The notes under the pieces are model-generated. The model was not told the origin of the DNA. It worked only from the letters and a program-made list of their open reading frames with translations, and ran no database searches. This document shows, in pieces, positions 45,519 through 53,434 of a DNA stretch of 64,000 bases (within the stretch, counting starts at the first letter, position 1; every line of letters starts with the position of its first letter). Both the position numbers and the translations under genes were made by a program. The DNA comes from Pedobacter sp. Hv1 (lineage in GTDB: Bacteria; Bacteroidota; Bacteroidia; Sphingobacteriales; Sphingobacteriaceae), in NCBI RefSeq assembly GCF_001412215.1, contig NZ_LLWP01000004.1, positions 558,001 through 622,000 on the forward strand, given 5' to 3'.

Positions 45519-46352
45519 ATGAGATTAAAGACCTTTCTAACCTTAACACTTCTATTTTTATATGCCGTTACTGGTCGAGCTCAAGGTTATAAAATCAAAA
45601 CAATTGTAATTGATGCGGGTCATGGGGGCGTAAAATCTGGTGCCGAAGGAAGTTTTTCATTAGAAAAAAATGTGGCCTTACAGGTTGCATTGAAGCTGGA
45701 AAAAAAATTAGAAGAAGAATTACCGGGCATAAAAATAATCCAAACGAGAAGAACAGACGTAGATGTAGACTGGTACAGGAGAGCGCAAATAGCAAATGAT
45801 GCAAAAGCAGATCTGTTTATTTCTATCCACTGTAATTCAATGCCAGATGACAAAGTACTAACTGGTTACGTTAAAAACAGCAAGGGATTAAAAGTACCAC
45901 AATATAAAACGGTAAAAAACAAAACAACCAAAGGGACAGAAACTTTTGTAGGCGCTTATCGTCGTATTAATGAAATGGATGCTGGCCTTAGGGAAAACGA
46001 AGAAATTATTAAAGAGAAAGATTATAAAAAGAAGGGTACATACGATCCAACAGACCCAGAAGAATTAATTATGTTATCTTTGTATAAGTCTCTTTACCGC
46101 ACTAAGAGTTTAGCATTGGCCAAATTAGTTCAAAATAACTACACAACGCTAAACAAAAGAGTGAATAGAGGTGTTAAAGAACAAGGCCTGTTAATATTAC
46201 AAAGAGCAGCAATGCCATCGATTCTGACTGAAATTGGATTTATTTCAAACCCAGAAGAAGAAGAGTATATCAATTCGGCCACTGGGCAAGAAGAGATCAT
46301 TACTGCAATTTTTAAGGCAATTAAACAGTACAAAAAAGAAATTGAGAATTAA
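45519..46352 (+). CDS. N-acetylmuramoyl-L-alanine amidase (AmiA/AmiC type), copy 2
   Basis: The 277-residue exported protein (signal peptide ending TGRAQ) is a tandem paralogue of the preceding gene. It shows IVIDAGHGGVKSGAEG, LFISIHCNSMP and ILTEIGFISNPEEEE, so the zinc ligands and the catalytic Glu are kept. Both copies carry insertions between motifs (about residues 105-165), where activators or substrates may bind. Divergence between copies outside motifs suggests separate roles, for example division and recycling. An MCE/MlaD gene follows 12 bases later. Confidence 0.93.
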   Translation: MRLKTFLTLTLLFLYAVTGRAQGYKIKTIVIDAGHGGVKSGAEGSFSLEKNVALQVALKLEKKLEEELPGIKIIQTRRTDVDVDWYRRAQIANDAKADLFISIHCNSMPDDKVLTGYVKNSKGLKVPQYKTVKNKTTKGTETFVGAYRRINEMDAGLRENEEIIKEKDYKKKGTYDPTDPEELIMLSLYKSLYRTKSLALAKLVQNNYTTLNKRVNRGVKEQGLLILQRAAMPSILTEIGFISNPEEEEYINSATGQEEIITAIFKAIKQYKKEIEN

Positions 46353-46364
46353 ACATCTAATTAC

Positions 46365-47318
46365 GTGAAAATAAAAAACGAAACCAAAGTAGGCGTACTG
46401 GCAGCATTTGCTATTGCTTTATTAATTATCGGGTATAACTTCTTGAAGGGAAACTCTATTTTTTCTAGCGAAACTGTATTGTTTGCTAGGTACACACATG
46501 TAGATGGTTTAGGGGTCTCTAAACCTGTACTCATTAATGGTTTTCAGATCGGCAGGGTTGATCAATTGACCTTACAACCAAATGGAACAATCATTGCAAC
46601 GCTTAAAATAAAAGACAAATACGATATTCCTAAAAACACAACAGCACGTTTAGAAAGTACTGATCTTTTGGGCGGTAAGGCAATTGTAATGGATTTAGGA
46701 AACAGTACCGAATTTGCAAAAGACGGCGATACCTTAAATGCCAATGTTGAAAAAGGATTAATGGAAGCTGTGCAACCAGTTCAGAAAAAAGCTGAATTGA
46801 TCATCACCAAAATGGATTCGATTTTAACTAGTGTAAATTCAATTCTAAATCCGAACTTCCAGAAAAATGTAGATAAGAGCTTTACCAGTATTGCTTCAAC
46901 CCTTTCTTCATTAGAGGCCACTTCTAAAAAAGTTGATGCATTGGTAGGTTCTGAGAGTTCTAAATTATCGAGTATCTTATCTAATGTTGAAACCATTACC
47001 GTTAACTTTAAAAACAATGGAGCCAAAATAGATGCCATTTTAACCAACCTTAATAATGTAACTGATAAAGTTGCTGCATTAAACTTTAAACAAACCATAG
47101 ACAATGCCAATAAAGCAATAGGCGATTTACAAGGTATTGTTACAGATGTTAAAAATGGAAAAGGTAGTTTAGGTCAATTGATTAACGACAAGCAGATGTA
47201 CGACAATTTAACCAACGCTGCTAAGAACCTAGATAACCTGATGATCGATTTAAAGGCTAATCCAAAACGTTATGTTCACTTCTCTGTATTTGGTGGTGGG
47301 AATAAGAAAGATAAATAG
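46365..47318 (+). CDS. MlaD/MCE-family lipid transport protein
   Basis: The 317-residue protein starts with GTG at 46365. It has one N-terminal membrane helix (VGVLAAFAIALLIIGYNFL) and an MCE domain (about residues 37-115, with YTHVDGLGVSKPVLINGFQI). A long helical C-terminal part (about 130-290) of coiled-coil type follows (SLEATSKKVDALVGSESSKL). MCE proteins move phospholipids between the membranes. The MlaE permease and MlaF ATPase are not in the window. It lies directly after two amidases. Confidence 0.92.
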   Translation: MKIKNETKVGVLAAFAIALLIIGYNFLKGNSIFSSETVLFARYTHVDGLGVSKPVLINGFQIGRVDQLTLQPNGTIIATLKIKDKYDIPKNTTARLESTDLLGGKAIVMDLGNSTEFAKDGDTLNANVEKGLMEAVQPVQKKAELIITKMDSILTSVNSILNPNFQKNVDKSFTSIASTLSSLEATSKKVDALVGSESSKLSSILSNVETITVNFKNNGAKIDAILTNLNNVTDKVAALNFKQTIDNANKAIGDLQGIVTDVKNGKGSLGQLINDKQMYDNLTNAAKNLDNLMIDLKANPKRYVHFSVFGGGNKKDK

Positions 47319-47346
47319 TGAATAGGAAATAGTGAATAGGAAATAG
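47317..47346. repeat. 14-bp tandem repeat AGTGAATAGGAAAT overlapping the MlaD gene stop
   Basis: Two exact copies (47317-47330 and 47331-47344) begin within the TAG stop codon. The word matches in reverse complement the CTATTTCCTATTC block between metX and hom. Confidence 0.7.
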
Positions 47347-47374
47347 ATTTTATTGATTACTAACATAGCTCATA

Positions 47375-47409
47375 AAAAAGCCGAAAATCAAATTGATTTT
47401 CGGCTTTTT
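47375..47409. terminator. Bidirectional terminator between the MlaD gene and rnz
   Basis: AAAAAGCCGAAAATCAA/TTGATTTTCGGCTTTTT is a near-perfect long hairpin with A and T tails on both strands, between convergent genes. Confidence 0.92.
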
Positions 47410-47433
47410 CTTTATCGTTTATTTAACAACTAT

Positions 47434-48345
47434 CTATATCTCGTAGGTATTTCCTTCTAAAGCCAATTCCGTTTCTGGAAATACTGTTCTTGCTTCGTCT
47501 AAAAGAGCAGTTAAGGTCTTGTAACGAGAAGAAAAATGCCCGATCAACAACTTTTTGGCACCCACAATTTCAGCCACCTGAGCCGCTTGTAATGCAGTAG
47601 TATGATGCGTTTCATTAGCTCTTTCTAGCATATCATGCAAAAAAGTAGCTTCATGATATAAAGTATTACAGTTTTTGATGATTTCGAAATAACTTTCATC
47701 ATACAAGGTATCTGAGCAATAGGCATATGATTTTGGTGCTGCAGAATCTGTAGTATAATCTACATTTAACAAAACATCACCATTGGGTAAAGTGAGGTCT
47801 ACCCCTCTTTTTAACAATGGATATAATTCTATTGGGATATTTTCCTGTTCTAGTTTATCGATCAGTAATTTTCTTAATCTTTTCTTTTCTGTAAACTTAA
47901 AACCTGTACAGGGAATTCTATGATTTAAGATAATCGTTTCTACAGTTACATCACTGTTCTGAAAAATAATTGCCGATTGTGTAGGATCAGTTTCAAAATA
48001 AACCAGTTCGTACTTTAATGAAGTATCAGAATGTTTAAACTGAAGTTCCAATATCTCTTTGATTGCCTTTGGTGCATAAATGTATAAGGGCTTGATACGC
48101 CCATTTAAATGCATGCTAGAGAGCAATCCTATTAAACCAAAATAATGATCTCCATGCAGATGACTAATAAAAACATAGTCTATCTTTGATGCTTTAAGAC
48201 CATATTTAATCAACTGCTGCTGTGTACCCTCAGCGCAATCTATGAGATAAAATTTTTCGTTACAATTTAATAATTGAGCTGTAGGATTTCTGTTGTAAAC
48301 CGGGGTTGCAGAGCTGCTACCCAAAATGGTTACTTCAAATTTCAT
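47434..48345 (-). CDS. rnz: Ribonuclease Z
   Basis: The 303-residue metallo-beta-lactamase-fold protein begins MKFEVTILGSSSATPVYNRN and carries the zinc motif SHLHGDHYFG (His62, His64, Asp66, His67), plus HEATFL and KLLIGHFSSRY. The length and the PxKxxRN-independent short-form layout fit bacterial RNase Z, which cuts the 3' trailer of tRNA precursors. It starts 6 bases after the STAS gene stop, so they are co-transcribed. Confidence 0.93.
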   Translation of the reverse strand: MKFEVTILGSSSATPVYNRNPTAQLLNCNEKFYLIDCAEGTQQQLIKYGLKASKIDYVFISHLHGDHYFGLIGLLSSMHLNGRIKPLYIYAPKAIKEILELQFKHSDTSLKYELVYFETDPTQSAIIFQNSDVTVETIILNHRIPCTGFKFTEKKRLRKLLIDKLEQENIPIELYPLLKRGVDLTLPNGDVLLNVDYTTDSAAPKSYAYCSDTLYDESYFEIIKNCNTLYHEATFLHDMLERANETHHTTALQAAQVAEIVGAKKLLIGHFSSRYKTLTALLDEARTVFPETELALEGNTYEI

Positions 48346-48351
48346 TTAAAC

Positions 48352-48738
48352 TTATCCTTTATCTACACTGCCACGTAATTCTTTCTCTATTTCTTCCATA
48401 AAGATCAAATCTGTAGCCTCATCTAACTTATTAACAAAAGTAACCGATTGATGAAGATTAGACATTTTAACAATATTGGCAATGGCATTGTTTACACCAG
48501 AAACCACAAAAATACCTCCTGCACTTTTGCAAAGTCTGTCTCCTACCAGTAAACAACTTAAATCTTGCGAGTCATTACATTCTTTTACTACTGATAAATC
48601 AAGTACAATATTGCGGTATCCTTCTGTATTAAGTAAGATAAATTCGGATTTTAAAGCTGGTGTATTGTCATTGGTGAACTTTGGTTCATCCAATTTTAAA
48701 ACAACATATTTTTCGTGTTTATCGGTAGAAAATTTCAT
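48352..48738 (-). CDS. STAS-domain protein (anti-sigma factor antagonist-like)
   Basis: The 128-residue protein has a STAS fold: MKFSTDKHEKYVVLKLDEPKF, VLDLSVVKECNDSQDLSCLL and GGIFVVSGVNNAIANIVKMS. In SpoIIAA-type proteins a Ser in the DLS segment is phosphorylated; here DSQDLSCLL offers two Ser. A partner kinase or phosphatase is not in the window. It is immediately upstream of rnz. The regulatory target is unknown. Confidence 0.82.
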   Translation of the reverse strand: MKFSTDKHEKYVVLKLDEPKFTNDNTPALKSEFILLNTEGYRNIVLDLSVVKECNDSQDLSCLLVGDRLCKSAGGIFVVSGVNNAIANIVKMSNLHQSVTFVNKLDEATDLIFMEEIEKELRGSVDKG

Positions 48739-48776
48739 GGTTTTGTATTTTATATATTTAACGAAAGTAGCGATTA

Positions 48777-49730
48777 TTATTTTGATAATAAATCGTTAAT
48801 CGAATTAATCACGTTTTGTTCTATTCTAGTTAAAATGCTTTCTGATGGATTTTTAATAAAAGTCTCTCCAGTAATCTGCTCATACAACTCTATGTAACGC
48901 TCTGAAATCGAGTCTACAATTTCTGGCGTCATTAATGGAACTACTTGACCATCTTTACCTTGAAAATTGTTTTCGATTAACCACTTGCGTACAAATTCTT
49001 TAGACAGTTGTTTTTGTGGTTCTTGATTTTTTTGTCTTTCTGCATATCCATCTGCATAAAAATAACGAGACGAATCTGGTGTATGAATCTCATCAATCAG
49101 ATAAATGGTATCGCCAACTTTACCAAATTCATATTTCGTATCTACTAAGATCAGACCTCGCTCTGCAGCCATTTCTGTTCCACGTTGGTACAAAGCTTGC
49201 GTATATTCTTCGAGTTGATTGTAATCAAATAAAGAAACAATTCCTTTGGCTAAAATATCTTGTTTAGAGATATCTTCATCATGACCAACAGCTGCTTTTG
49301 TTGTTGGTGTAATAATTGGTGTAGGTAATTTGTCATTCTCACTCAATCCATCAGGTAACTCCACCCCACATACACTTCTTTTACCGGCACTATATTCACG
49401 CCAAGCATGTCCAGCTAAATAGCCCCTAATTACCATCTCAACTTTAAAAGGCTCACAAATCCTCCCTACAGTTACCATTTCATCAGGCGTTGCCAATACC
49501 CAATTGGGTACAATGTCTTTTGTGGCAGCTAAAAATTTAGCGGCAATCTGATTCAATACCTGACCTTTAAAAGGAATAGCTTCTGGTAATACTACATCAA
49601 ATGCCGAAATTCTATCGGTTACTACCATTGCCATTAACTGATCATCAATGGTATACACATCACGTACTTTACCTTTATAAAAACTGGTTTGCTGTGGAAA
49701 ATTAAAGTGGGTTTCTTTGATTGCTTTCAT
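48777..49730 (-). CDS. purC: Phosphoribosylaminoimidazole-succinocarboxamide synthase
   Basis: I start at the ATG at 49730 ([20 protein letters not shown]), as the ORF before it is not conserved. The 317-residue length fits the long SAICAR synthase form. [37 protein letters not shown] and [13 protein letters not shown] are classic motifs. The enzyme joins CAIR and aspartate in purine synthesis. It is single rather than in a pur operon here. Confidence 0.95.
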   Translation of the reverse strand: MKAIKETHFNFPQQTSFYKGKVRDVYTIDDQLMAMVVTDRISAFDVVLPEAIPFKGQVLNQIAAKFLAATKDIVPNWVLATPDEMVTVGRICEPFKVEMVIRGYLAGHAWREYSAGKRSVCGVELPDGLSENDKLPTPIITPTTKAAVGHDEDISKQDILAKGIVSLFDYNQLEEYTQALYQRGTEMAAERGLILVDTKYEFGKVGDTIYLIDEIHTPDSSRYFYADGYAERQKNQEPQKQLSKEFVRKWLIENNFQGKDGQVVPLMTPEIVDSISERYIELYEQITGETFIKNPSESILTRIEQNVINSINDLLSK

Positions 49731-49757
49731 GAGGCTATAAAAATACAATTTTAAAAT

Positions 49758-49789
49758 AAAAACCCTGTAGGTTTAATGGCTACAGGGTT
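49758..49789 (-). terminator. Terminator after the 92-codon gene
   Basis: AACCCTGTAG/CTACAGGGTT is a 10-bp stem; on the minus strand the T-rich tail follows. It lies just past the stop at 49795. Confidence 0.82.
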
Positions 49790-49794
49790 AAAAA

Positions 49795-50073
49795 TTATTG
49801 TAAATTATTTAAAATCTGCTCAAAATCTTTAGAAGAGATGAGCGCAGTTGGCTTATTTTGAATGTTCAGCTCAATGATATCGCCATGTTTGTTTAACTGG
49901 AGCCTTCCCTTAAATAGATGGTTTTCTTCTAGCTTTAAAAAAGACGTTAAATTTTTAATGGTTTCTTTTCTACAGACCAGCTCATTAGCTGTTGTAGACA
50001 CAACAAGCCTCACCCTTTTACCTAAGGGCTCAAATGACAAAGTAAGTTCATTGTTTAAAATTATCTTCTGCAT
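49795..50073 (-). CDS. Hypothetical small protein downstream of phoH
   Basis: The 92-residue protein is not recognised. It is beta-rich with two similar parts (LTLSFEPLGKRVRLVVST and GDIIELNIQNKPTALIS) and a helix between. It has no signal peptide. It lies 29 bases after phoH on the same strand and ends in a terminator, so it is the last gene of that unit. Confidence 0.65.
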   Translation of the reverse strand: MQKIILNNELTLSFEPLGKRVRLVVSTTANELVCRKETIKNLTSFLKLEENHLFKGRLQLNKHGDIIELNIQNKPTALISSKDFEQILNNLQ

Positions 50074-50102
50074 CTGATTAAGCTGTTGCTATTTTTTAGT
50101 TT

Positions 50103-51065
50103 TTACTGAATATCTCCGTAAGCTTTTAAAATCTGTTTAACCAATTTATGTCTTACCACATCGTCTCCGTTTAGGTAAATGATATCGATCCCTTTAATTT
50201 CTCCCAAAATTCGAAGTGCATTATGTAGGCCAGATTGTGCCTTTTTAGGTAAATCGATCTGGGTAATATCACCAGTTACAATAAACTTTGCCGTAGGTCC
50301 CATACGAGTCAAAAACATCTTCAACTGTAGGTCAGTAGAGTTTTGAGCTTCATCTAAAATCACAAAACAATTATCTAAAGTACGTCCACGCATAAATGCC
50401 AAAGGCGCCACCTCAATGGTTCTGTTCTCAAGATATAACTTTAGTTTGTCTGGCGGAATCATATCATCCAAGGCATCGTAAAGCGGACGTAAATAGGGAT
50501 CTACCTTTTCTTTTAAGTCGCCTGGTAAAAAGCCCAGGCTCTCTCCTGCCTCAACCGCTGGTCTGGTTAATATAATCCGTTTAATTTCTTTATTCTTAAG
50601 TGCTCTTACTGCCAATGCTACTGCAGTATAGGTTTTTCCCGTTCCGGCTGGGCCGATAGCAAATAACACATCGTTTTTACCAATGCTATCTACCATTTTA
50701 CGTTGATTGGCGGTACGGGCCTTAATCATTAAACCATGATTGCCAAAAACAATCACTTCGCCAGTATTAACAGCTGCCGCCACTGGAGTTTCATCTGTTT
50801 TTACGGTAGTTTTTTTAGAACCTAAAATAGATTCCACATCATTGTGCGAAAGTGTTCTATACTTCTCTAGATGTGCAACTAACTGCTCGAACTTTTGCTC
50901 AAAGGCCTTTAACTCAGCCTCATCTCCCAGTGCCTTAACGTCGTTTCCTCTTGCTACGATTTTTAATTTTGGGAAAGCACTTTTAATCAACTCATAGTGT
51001 TCGTTGTTGGCGCCCCAAAATTGTACCTGATCTGTTGTCTCTAATGTTAGCTTTAGTTCGTTCAA
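50103..51065 (-). CDS. phoH: PhoH-like ATPase
   Basis: The 320-residue protein has an N-terminal KH-like part and a RecD/PhoH P-loop domain: Walker A GPAGTGKTYTA (residues 138-148), TRPAVEAGESLGFLPGD, Walker B FVILDEAQN and GDITQIDLP. PhoH-like proteins (YbeZ) act with ribosome and RNA maturation factors such as YbeY. The start is TTG at 51065, directly in MNELKLTLET; no ATG is available without loss of conserved sequence. Confidence 0.93.
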   Translation of the reverse strand: MNELKLTLETTDQVQFWGANNEHYELIKSAFPKLKIVARGNDVKALGDEAELKAFEQKFEQLVAHLEKYRTLSHNDVESILGSKKTTVKTDETPVAAAVNTGEVIVFGNHGLMIKARTANQRKMVDSIGKNDVLFAIGPAGTGKTYTAVALAVRALKNKEIKRIILTRPAVEAGESLGFLPGDLKEKVDPYLRPLYDALDDMIPPDKLKLYLENRTIEVAPLAFMRGRTLDNCFVILDEAQNSTDLQLKMFLTRMGPTAKFIVTGDITQIDLPKKAQSGLHNALRILGEIKGIDIIYLNGDDVVRHKLVKQILKAYGDIQ

Positions 51066-51167
51066 AATATTGTATTTTTATTTAGAAGTGTATATTTTGA
51101 TTTAAAAATTGAATATTTGTAGGCGAATTGCCTATACACAAGAATAAGAATAAATATTGAATTTTTA

Positions 51168-51947
51168 ATGGCCATTATTACATTAACGACAGATTTAGGT
51201 TCCAAGGATTTTTACCAAGCTGCTTTAAAAGGAAGCATCTTGAGTATCTTGCCTACTGCCAATATTGTAGACATTACCCATGAAGTTCCATCTTTCAATA
51301 TTTCTTATGCTGCTTTTGTACTTAAAAATGCCTACCCCTATTTTCCGAAAAACACCGTACACCTCATTGGTATTGATTCTGTTTTTAATGAGAATACAAA
51401 ATACATTGCATTAAGGTATAAAGACCATTATTTTGTTGGGGCCGACAATGGTATTTTCTCCCTGCTATTTGATGAAACACCGGATGAATTGGTAGAGTTG
51501 AATATTATGCAGGACCTAAAATATCTTCATTTCCCGTTGGTTGATATTTTTGTAAAAGCTGCTATTCATTTGGCCAAAGGCGGGAAATTAAAAGACATTG
51601 GTGTACCTACAGGAGAAATTGAACAAAGAATGCTTTTACATCCTGTAATAGAGCGAGATATTATTAGAGGTAGTGTAATTTATATTGACACTTTTAGTAA
51701 CGTAATTACCAATATTACCAAAGATCTTTTTACCAAAATACAACGCAATAGAGACTTTACTTTATACTTTAGAAAGAGCGAAACCATTACCCAATTGAGC
51801 TGGCACTACAATGAGGTACCAGAGGGCGAGAAATTATGCTTATTTGGGATCAGTAACCATTTAGAAATTGCCATTAACAAAGGTAAGGCGAGCGGCTTAT
51901 TAGGCCTACATTTAAGTGATATTGTACGTGTAGAGTTTCATCCATAA
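51168..51947 (+). CDS. SAM hydroxide adenosyltransferase (DUF62/chlorinase-fluorinase family)
   Basis: The 259-residue protein starts MAIITLTTDLGSKDFYQAALKG and has DITHEVPSFNISYAAF, VHLIGIDSVF and VGADNGIFSLL. These are standard for the SAM hydrolase/fluorinase superfamily. Most bacterial members hydrolyse SAM to adenosine and methionine using hydroxide, which is much likelier than halogenation here. A 21-residue fluorinase insert is not evident. It is divergent from phoH. Confidence 0.9.
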   Translation: MAIITLTTDLGSKDFYQAALKGSILSILPTANIVDITHEVPSFNISYAAFVLKNAYPYFPKNTVHLIGIDSVFNENTKYIALRYKDHYFVGADNGIFSLLFDETPDELVELNIMQDLKYLHFPLVDIFVKAAIHLAKGGKLKDIGVPTGEIEQRMLLHPVIERDIIRGSVIYIDTFSNVITNITKDLFTKIQRNRDFTLYFRKSETITQLSWHYNEVPEGEKLCLFGISNHLEIAINKGKASGLLGLHLSDIVRVEFHP

Positions 51948-51954
51948 GGGAGTT

Positions 51955-52085
51955 TTAAGTTGAAAGTAAAAAGTTCAAAGTTGTAAGTTATAAGTTGAAG
52001 GTTTAGATGCTCAGGTTTTGACAAAAAGACTAATGCACCAATGAACGAATGAACTAGTGAACTGATGAACACTTAAGCAATTAAA
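51955..52085. repeat. Two adjacent word-repeat blocks
   Basis: The first block (51955-52005) consists of AAGTTGAAAG, AAGTTCAAAG, TTGTAAGTTA variants. The second (52031-52072) is a near-periodic AATGAAC series (CCAATGAACGAATGAACTAG). They fill the gap between the SAM hydrolase gene and the monooxygenase gene. No promoter or gene is apparent inside. Confidence 0.75.
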
Positions 52086-52108
52086 CAGTTAACCAATAGC
52101 CTACATCT

Positions 52109-52393
52109 ATGTTAGTACGTGTTGTAAAAATGCATTTTTCTCCTGATTTTATTGAAGAATTTAAAGCCTTATTTCTTGTTGTAAAATCTAAAATTGCTGC
52201 ATTTGAAGGTTGCAATGACGTAAAATTACTACAACATGAAACAGATGCACAGGTATTTTTTACCATCAGTAATTGGCAAAGTGCTGAACATTTAGAGCAA
52301 TACCGACAATCTGAATTGTTTGTTCAAACTTGGGCAAAAGTAAAACCAAATTTTTTAAGTAAAGCTGAGGCATGGAGTTTGCTTGAACAATAG
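52109..52393 (+). CDS. Antibiotic biosynthesis monooxygenase-domain (ABM) protein
   Basis: The 94-residue single-domain protein has the dimeric alpha/beta-barrel pattern: MLVRVVKMHFSPDFIEEFKA, FEGCNDVKLLQHETDAQVFF and ISNWQSAEHLEQYRQSELF. Such proteins act as quinol monooxygenases or related enzymes; the substrate is unknown. It is 11 bases before the next gene, so they are co-transcribed. Confidence 0.85.
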   Translation: MLVRVVKMHFSPDFIEEFKALFLVVKSKIAAFEGCNDVKLLQHETDAQVFFTISNWQSAEHLEQYRQSELFVQTWAKVKPNFLSKAEAWSLLEQ

Positions 52394-52404
52394 AAAAACT
52401 CAAC

Positions 52405-52938
52405 ATGCTCAAAAAAATATTATTCCTATTGATGTGTTTTACTTCATTTTTGTTTAATGCAAGTGCACAGGACACTTCGGCTTATGAAAGTCAGCGACTT
52501 AAAATCAACACATTATTAGCCGAAAGAAGTATTAAATTTGGTCAGTACGATGAAAGTCTAAATGCAAAAACAGGTATTTTCGGTTTCCAGACCAAAAGAG
52601 ATATTAGAAATTCTAACGAAATTTTGCGACAGATTGCTTTGAACGATAATGATATCTTTAAAGAACTTAAAGTATTGTTAGACTTTAAAGACCTACAGGT
52701 ACAACAAGCCGTATCAACCTCAAGCACAAGTACCGAAAGCATTCAAAATTATAGAAGAACGATTAAAATATTACAGGACCAGAACCAAAACTATAGCAAA
52801 AGTATAGACCAGGTAGAAAAATCTAGAGACCTGGCCTATTTTTTAATGGCGCTATTTTTAATAGGGTGTACCGTATTAACTTATCTTTTCATTACCAAAA
52901 GCAAAAAATTGAAACGTTATGAAAAAGCAAATATTTAA
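52405..52938 (+). CDS. Exported coiled-coil membrane protein, unknown function
   Basis: The 177-residue protein has an N-terminal signal-like segment (MLKKILFLLMCFTSFLFNAS), a polar helical middle with a Ser/Thr-rich stretch near residues 100-115 and a likely coiled coil (about 115-140), and one C-terminal membrane helix (LAYFLMALFLIGCTVLTYLF) followed by a basic tail. It should sit in the inner membrane with the coiled coil outside. I recognise no family. Its 3' end overlaps the next small ORF by 20 bases. Confidence 0.72.
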   Translation: MLKKILFLLMCFTSFLFNASAQDTSAYESQRLKINTLLAERSIKFGQYDESLNAKTGIFGFQTKRDIRNSNEILRQIALNDNDIFKELKVLLDFKDLQVQQAVSTSSTSTESIQNYRRTIKILQDQNQNYSKSIDQVEKSRDLAYFLMALFLIGCTVLTYLFITKSKKLKRYEKANI

Positions 52939-53065
52939 GCTCTTGGTTAAGCTAAACAAATTGATTTTACCAAGTCTTTATCAAAAAGATCCAATGAAAT
53001 TAACAACTTTTGAGAAAGGTATTTTAGGCTTTAGGTATTGGGCTTTGACCAATTCTTTAAACTAA
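52919..53065 (+). CDS. Conserved small basic protein, 48 residues (often mislabelled SsrA-binding protein)
   Basis: A +1-frame ORF starts with ATG at 52919 inside the preceding gene and gives MKKQIFKLLVKLNKLILPSL then a middle of YQKDPMKLTTFEKGILGFRY and WALTNSLN. I recall this pattern (KLNKxxLPS ... GWRxYVTKNALD) as a small Bacteroidota protein often annotated SsrA-binding by transfer, although it is far shorter than SmpB. The basic, Trp/Tyr-containing body suggests nucleic-acid or ribosome contact. Translation is likely coupled to the preceding gene. Confidence 0.72.
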   Translation: MKKQIFKLLVKLNKLILPSLYQKDPMKLTTFEKGILGFRYWALTNSLN

Positions 53066-53102
53066 ATAAAAAGACTTAAAGACGCCATAAACCATTTGTT
53101 AA

Positions 53103-53318
53103 TTATACGGGATCAGAAATACAGCGGTCAACGAAGTTATCATTTTCGTCTAACACACCACCACAATAAGAGCCACAACAACAAGGAACTTCCCTACAGG
53201 ATGTGATTGCTCCCGCTAATAAACAAGGTCTGTCGCGATCATCTTCCGGAATGCAGGAACCCCAACCTCCCGTTATTTTTTTCATTTCAACACGACTCAA
53301 TAAATTTAGTTTTTTCAT
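53103..53318 (-). CDS. Double-glycine leader, cysteine-rich secreted peptide (bacteriocin/RiPP-like)
   Basis: The 71-residue product has a leader MKKLNLLSRVEMKKITGG ending in a Gly-Gly site, as in precursors exported and cut by C39-peptidase ABC transporters. The core of 53 residues has eight Cys (SC, PC, SC, PCCC, YC, RC), so disulfides or modification are likely. No transporter, radical SAM or lanthionine enzyme is adjacent, so it is an orphan. A near -7 box (TATCTTTA at 53366-53373) lies upstream. Confidence 0.72.
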   Translation of the reverse strand: MKKLNLLSRVEMKKITGGWGSCIPEDDRDRPCLLAGAITSCREVPCCCGSYCGGVLDENDNFVDRCISDPV

Positions 53319-53434
53319 ACAAGTTTAAATTTAAATTAGGGTTTTGTAATTAAGTTGCTTAAATATAAAGATAAATTGTTTGATTAACAACACTTTAAAT
53401 AGACAACTAGCTCAACAACACCCTAAAAAACCAC

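Noticed and set aside
51168..51947. Fluorinase or chlorinase activity
   Set aside because: The family is SAM-dependent and related, but the protein looks like the common hydroxide adenosyltransferase and the fluorinase-type insert is not evident.
53020..53060. Apparent GGCTTTAGG/GGCTTTGACC word repeat
   Set aside because: These bases fall inside the small 48-codon gene (52919-53065) and are explained by coding sequence.
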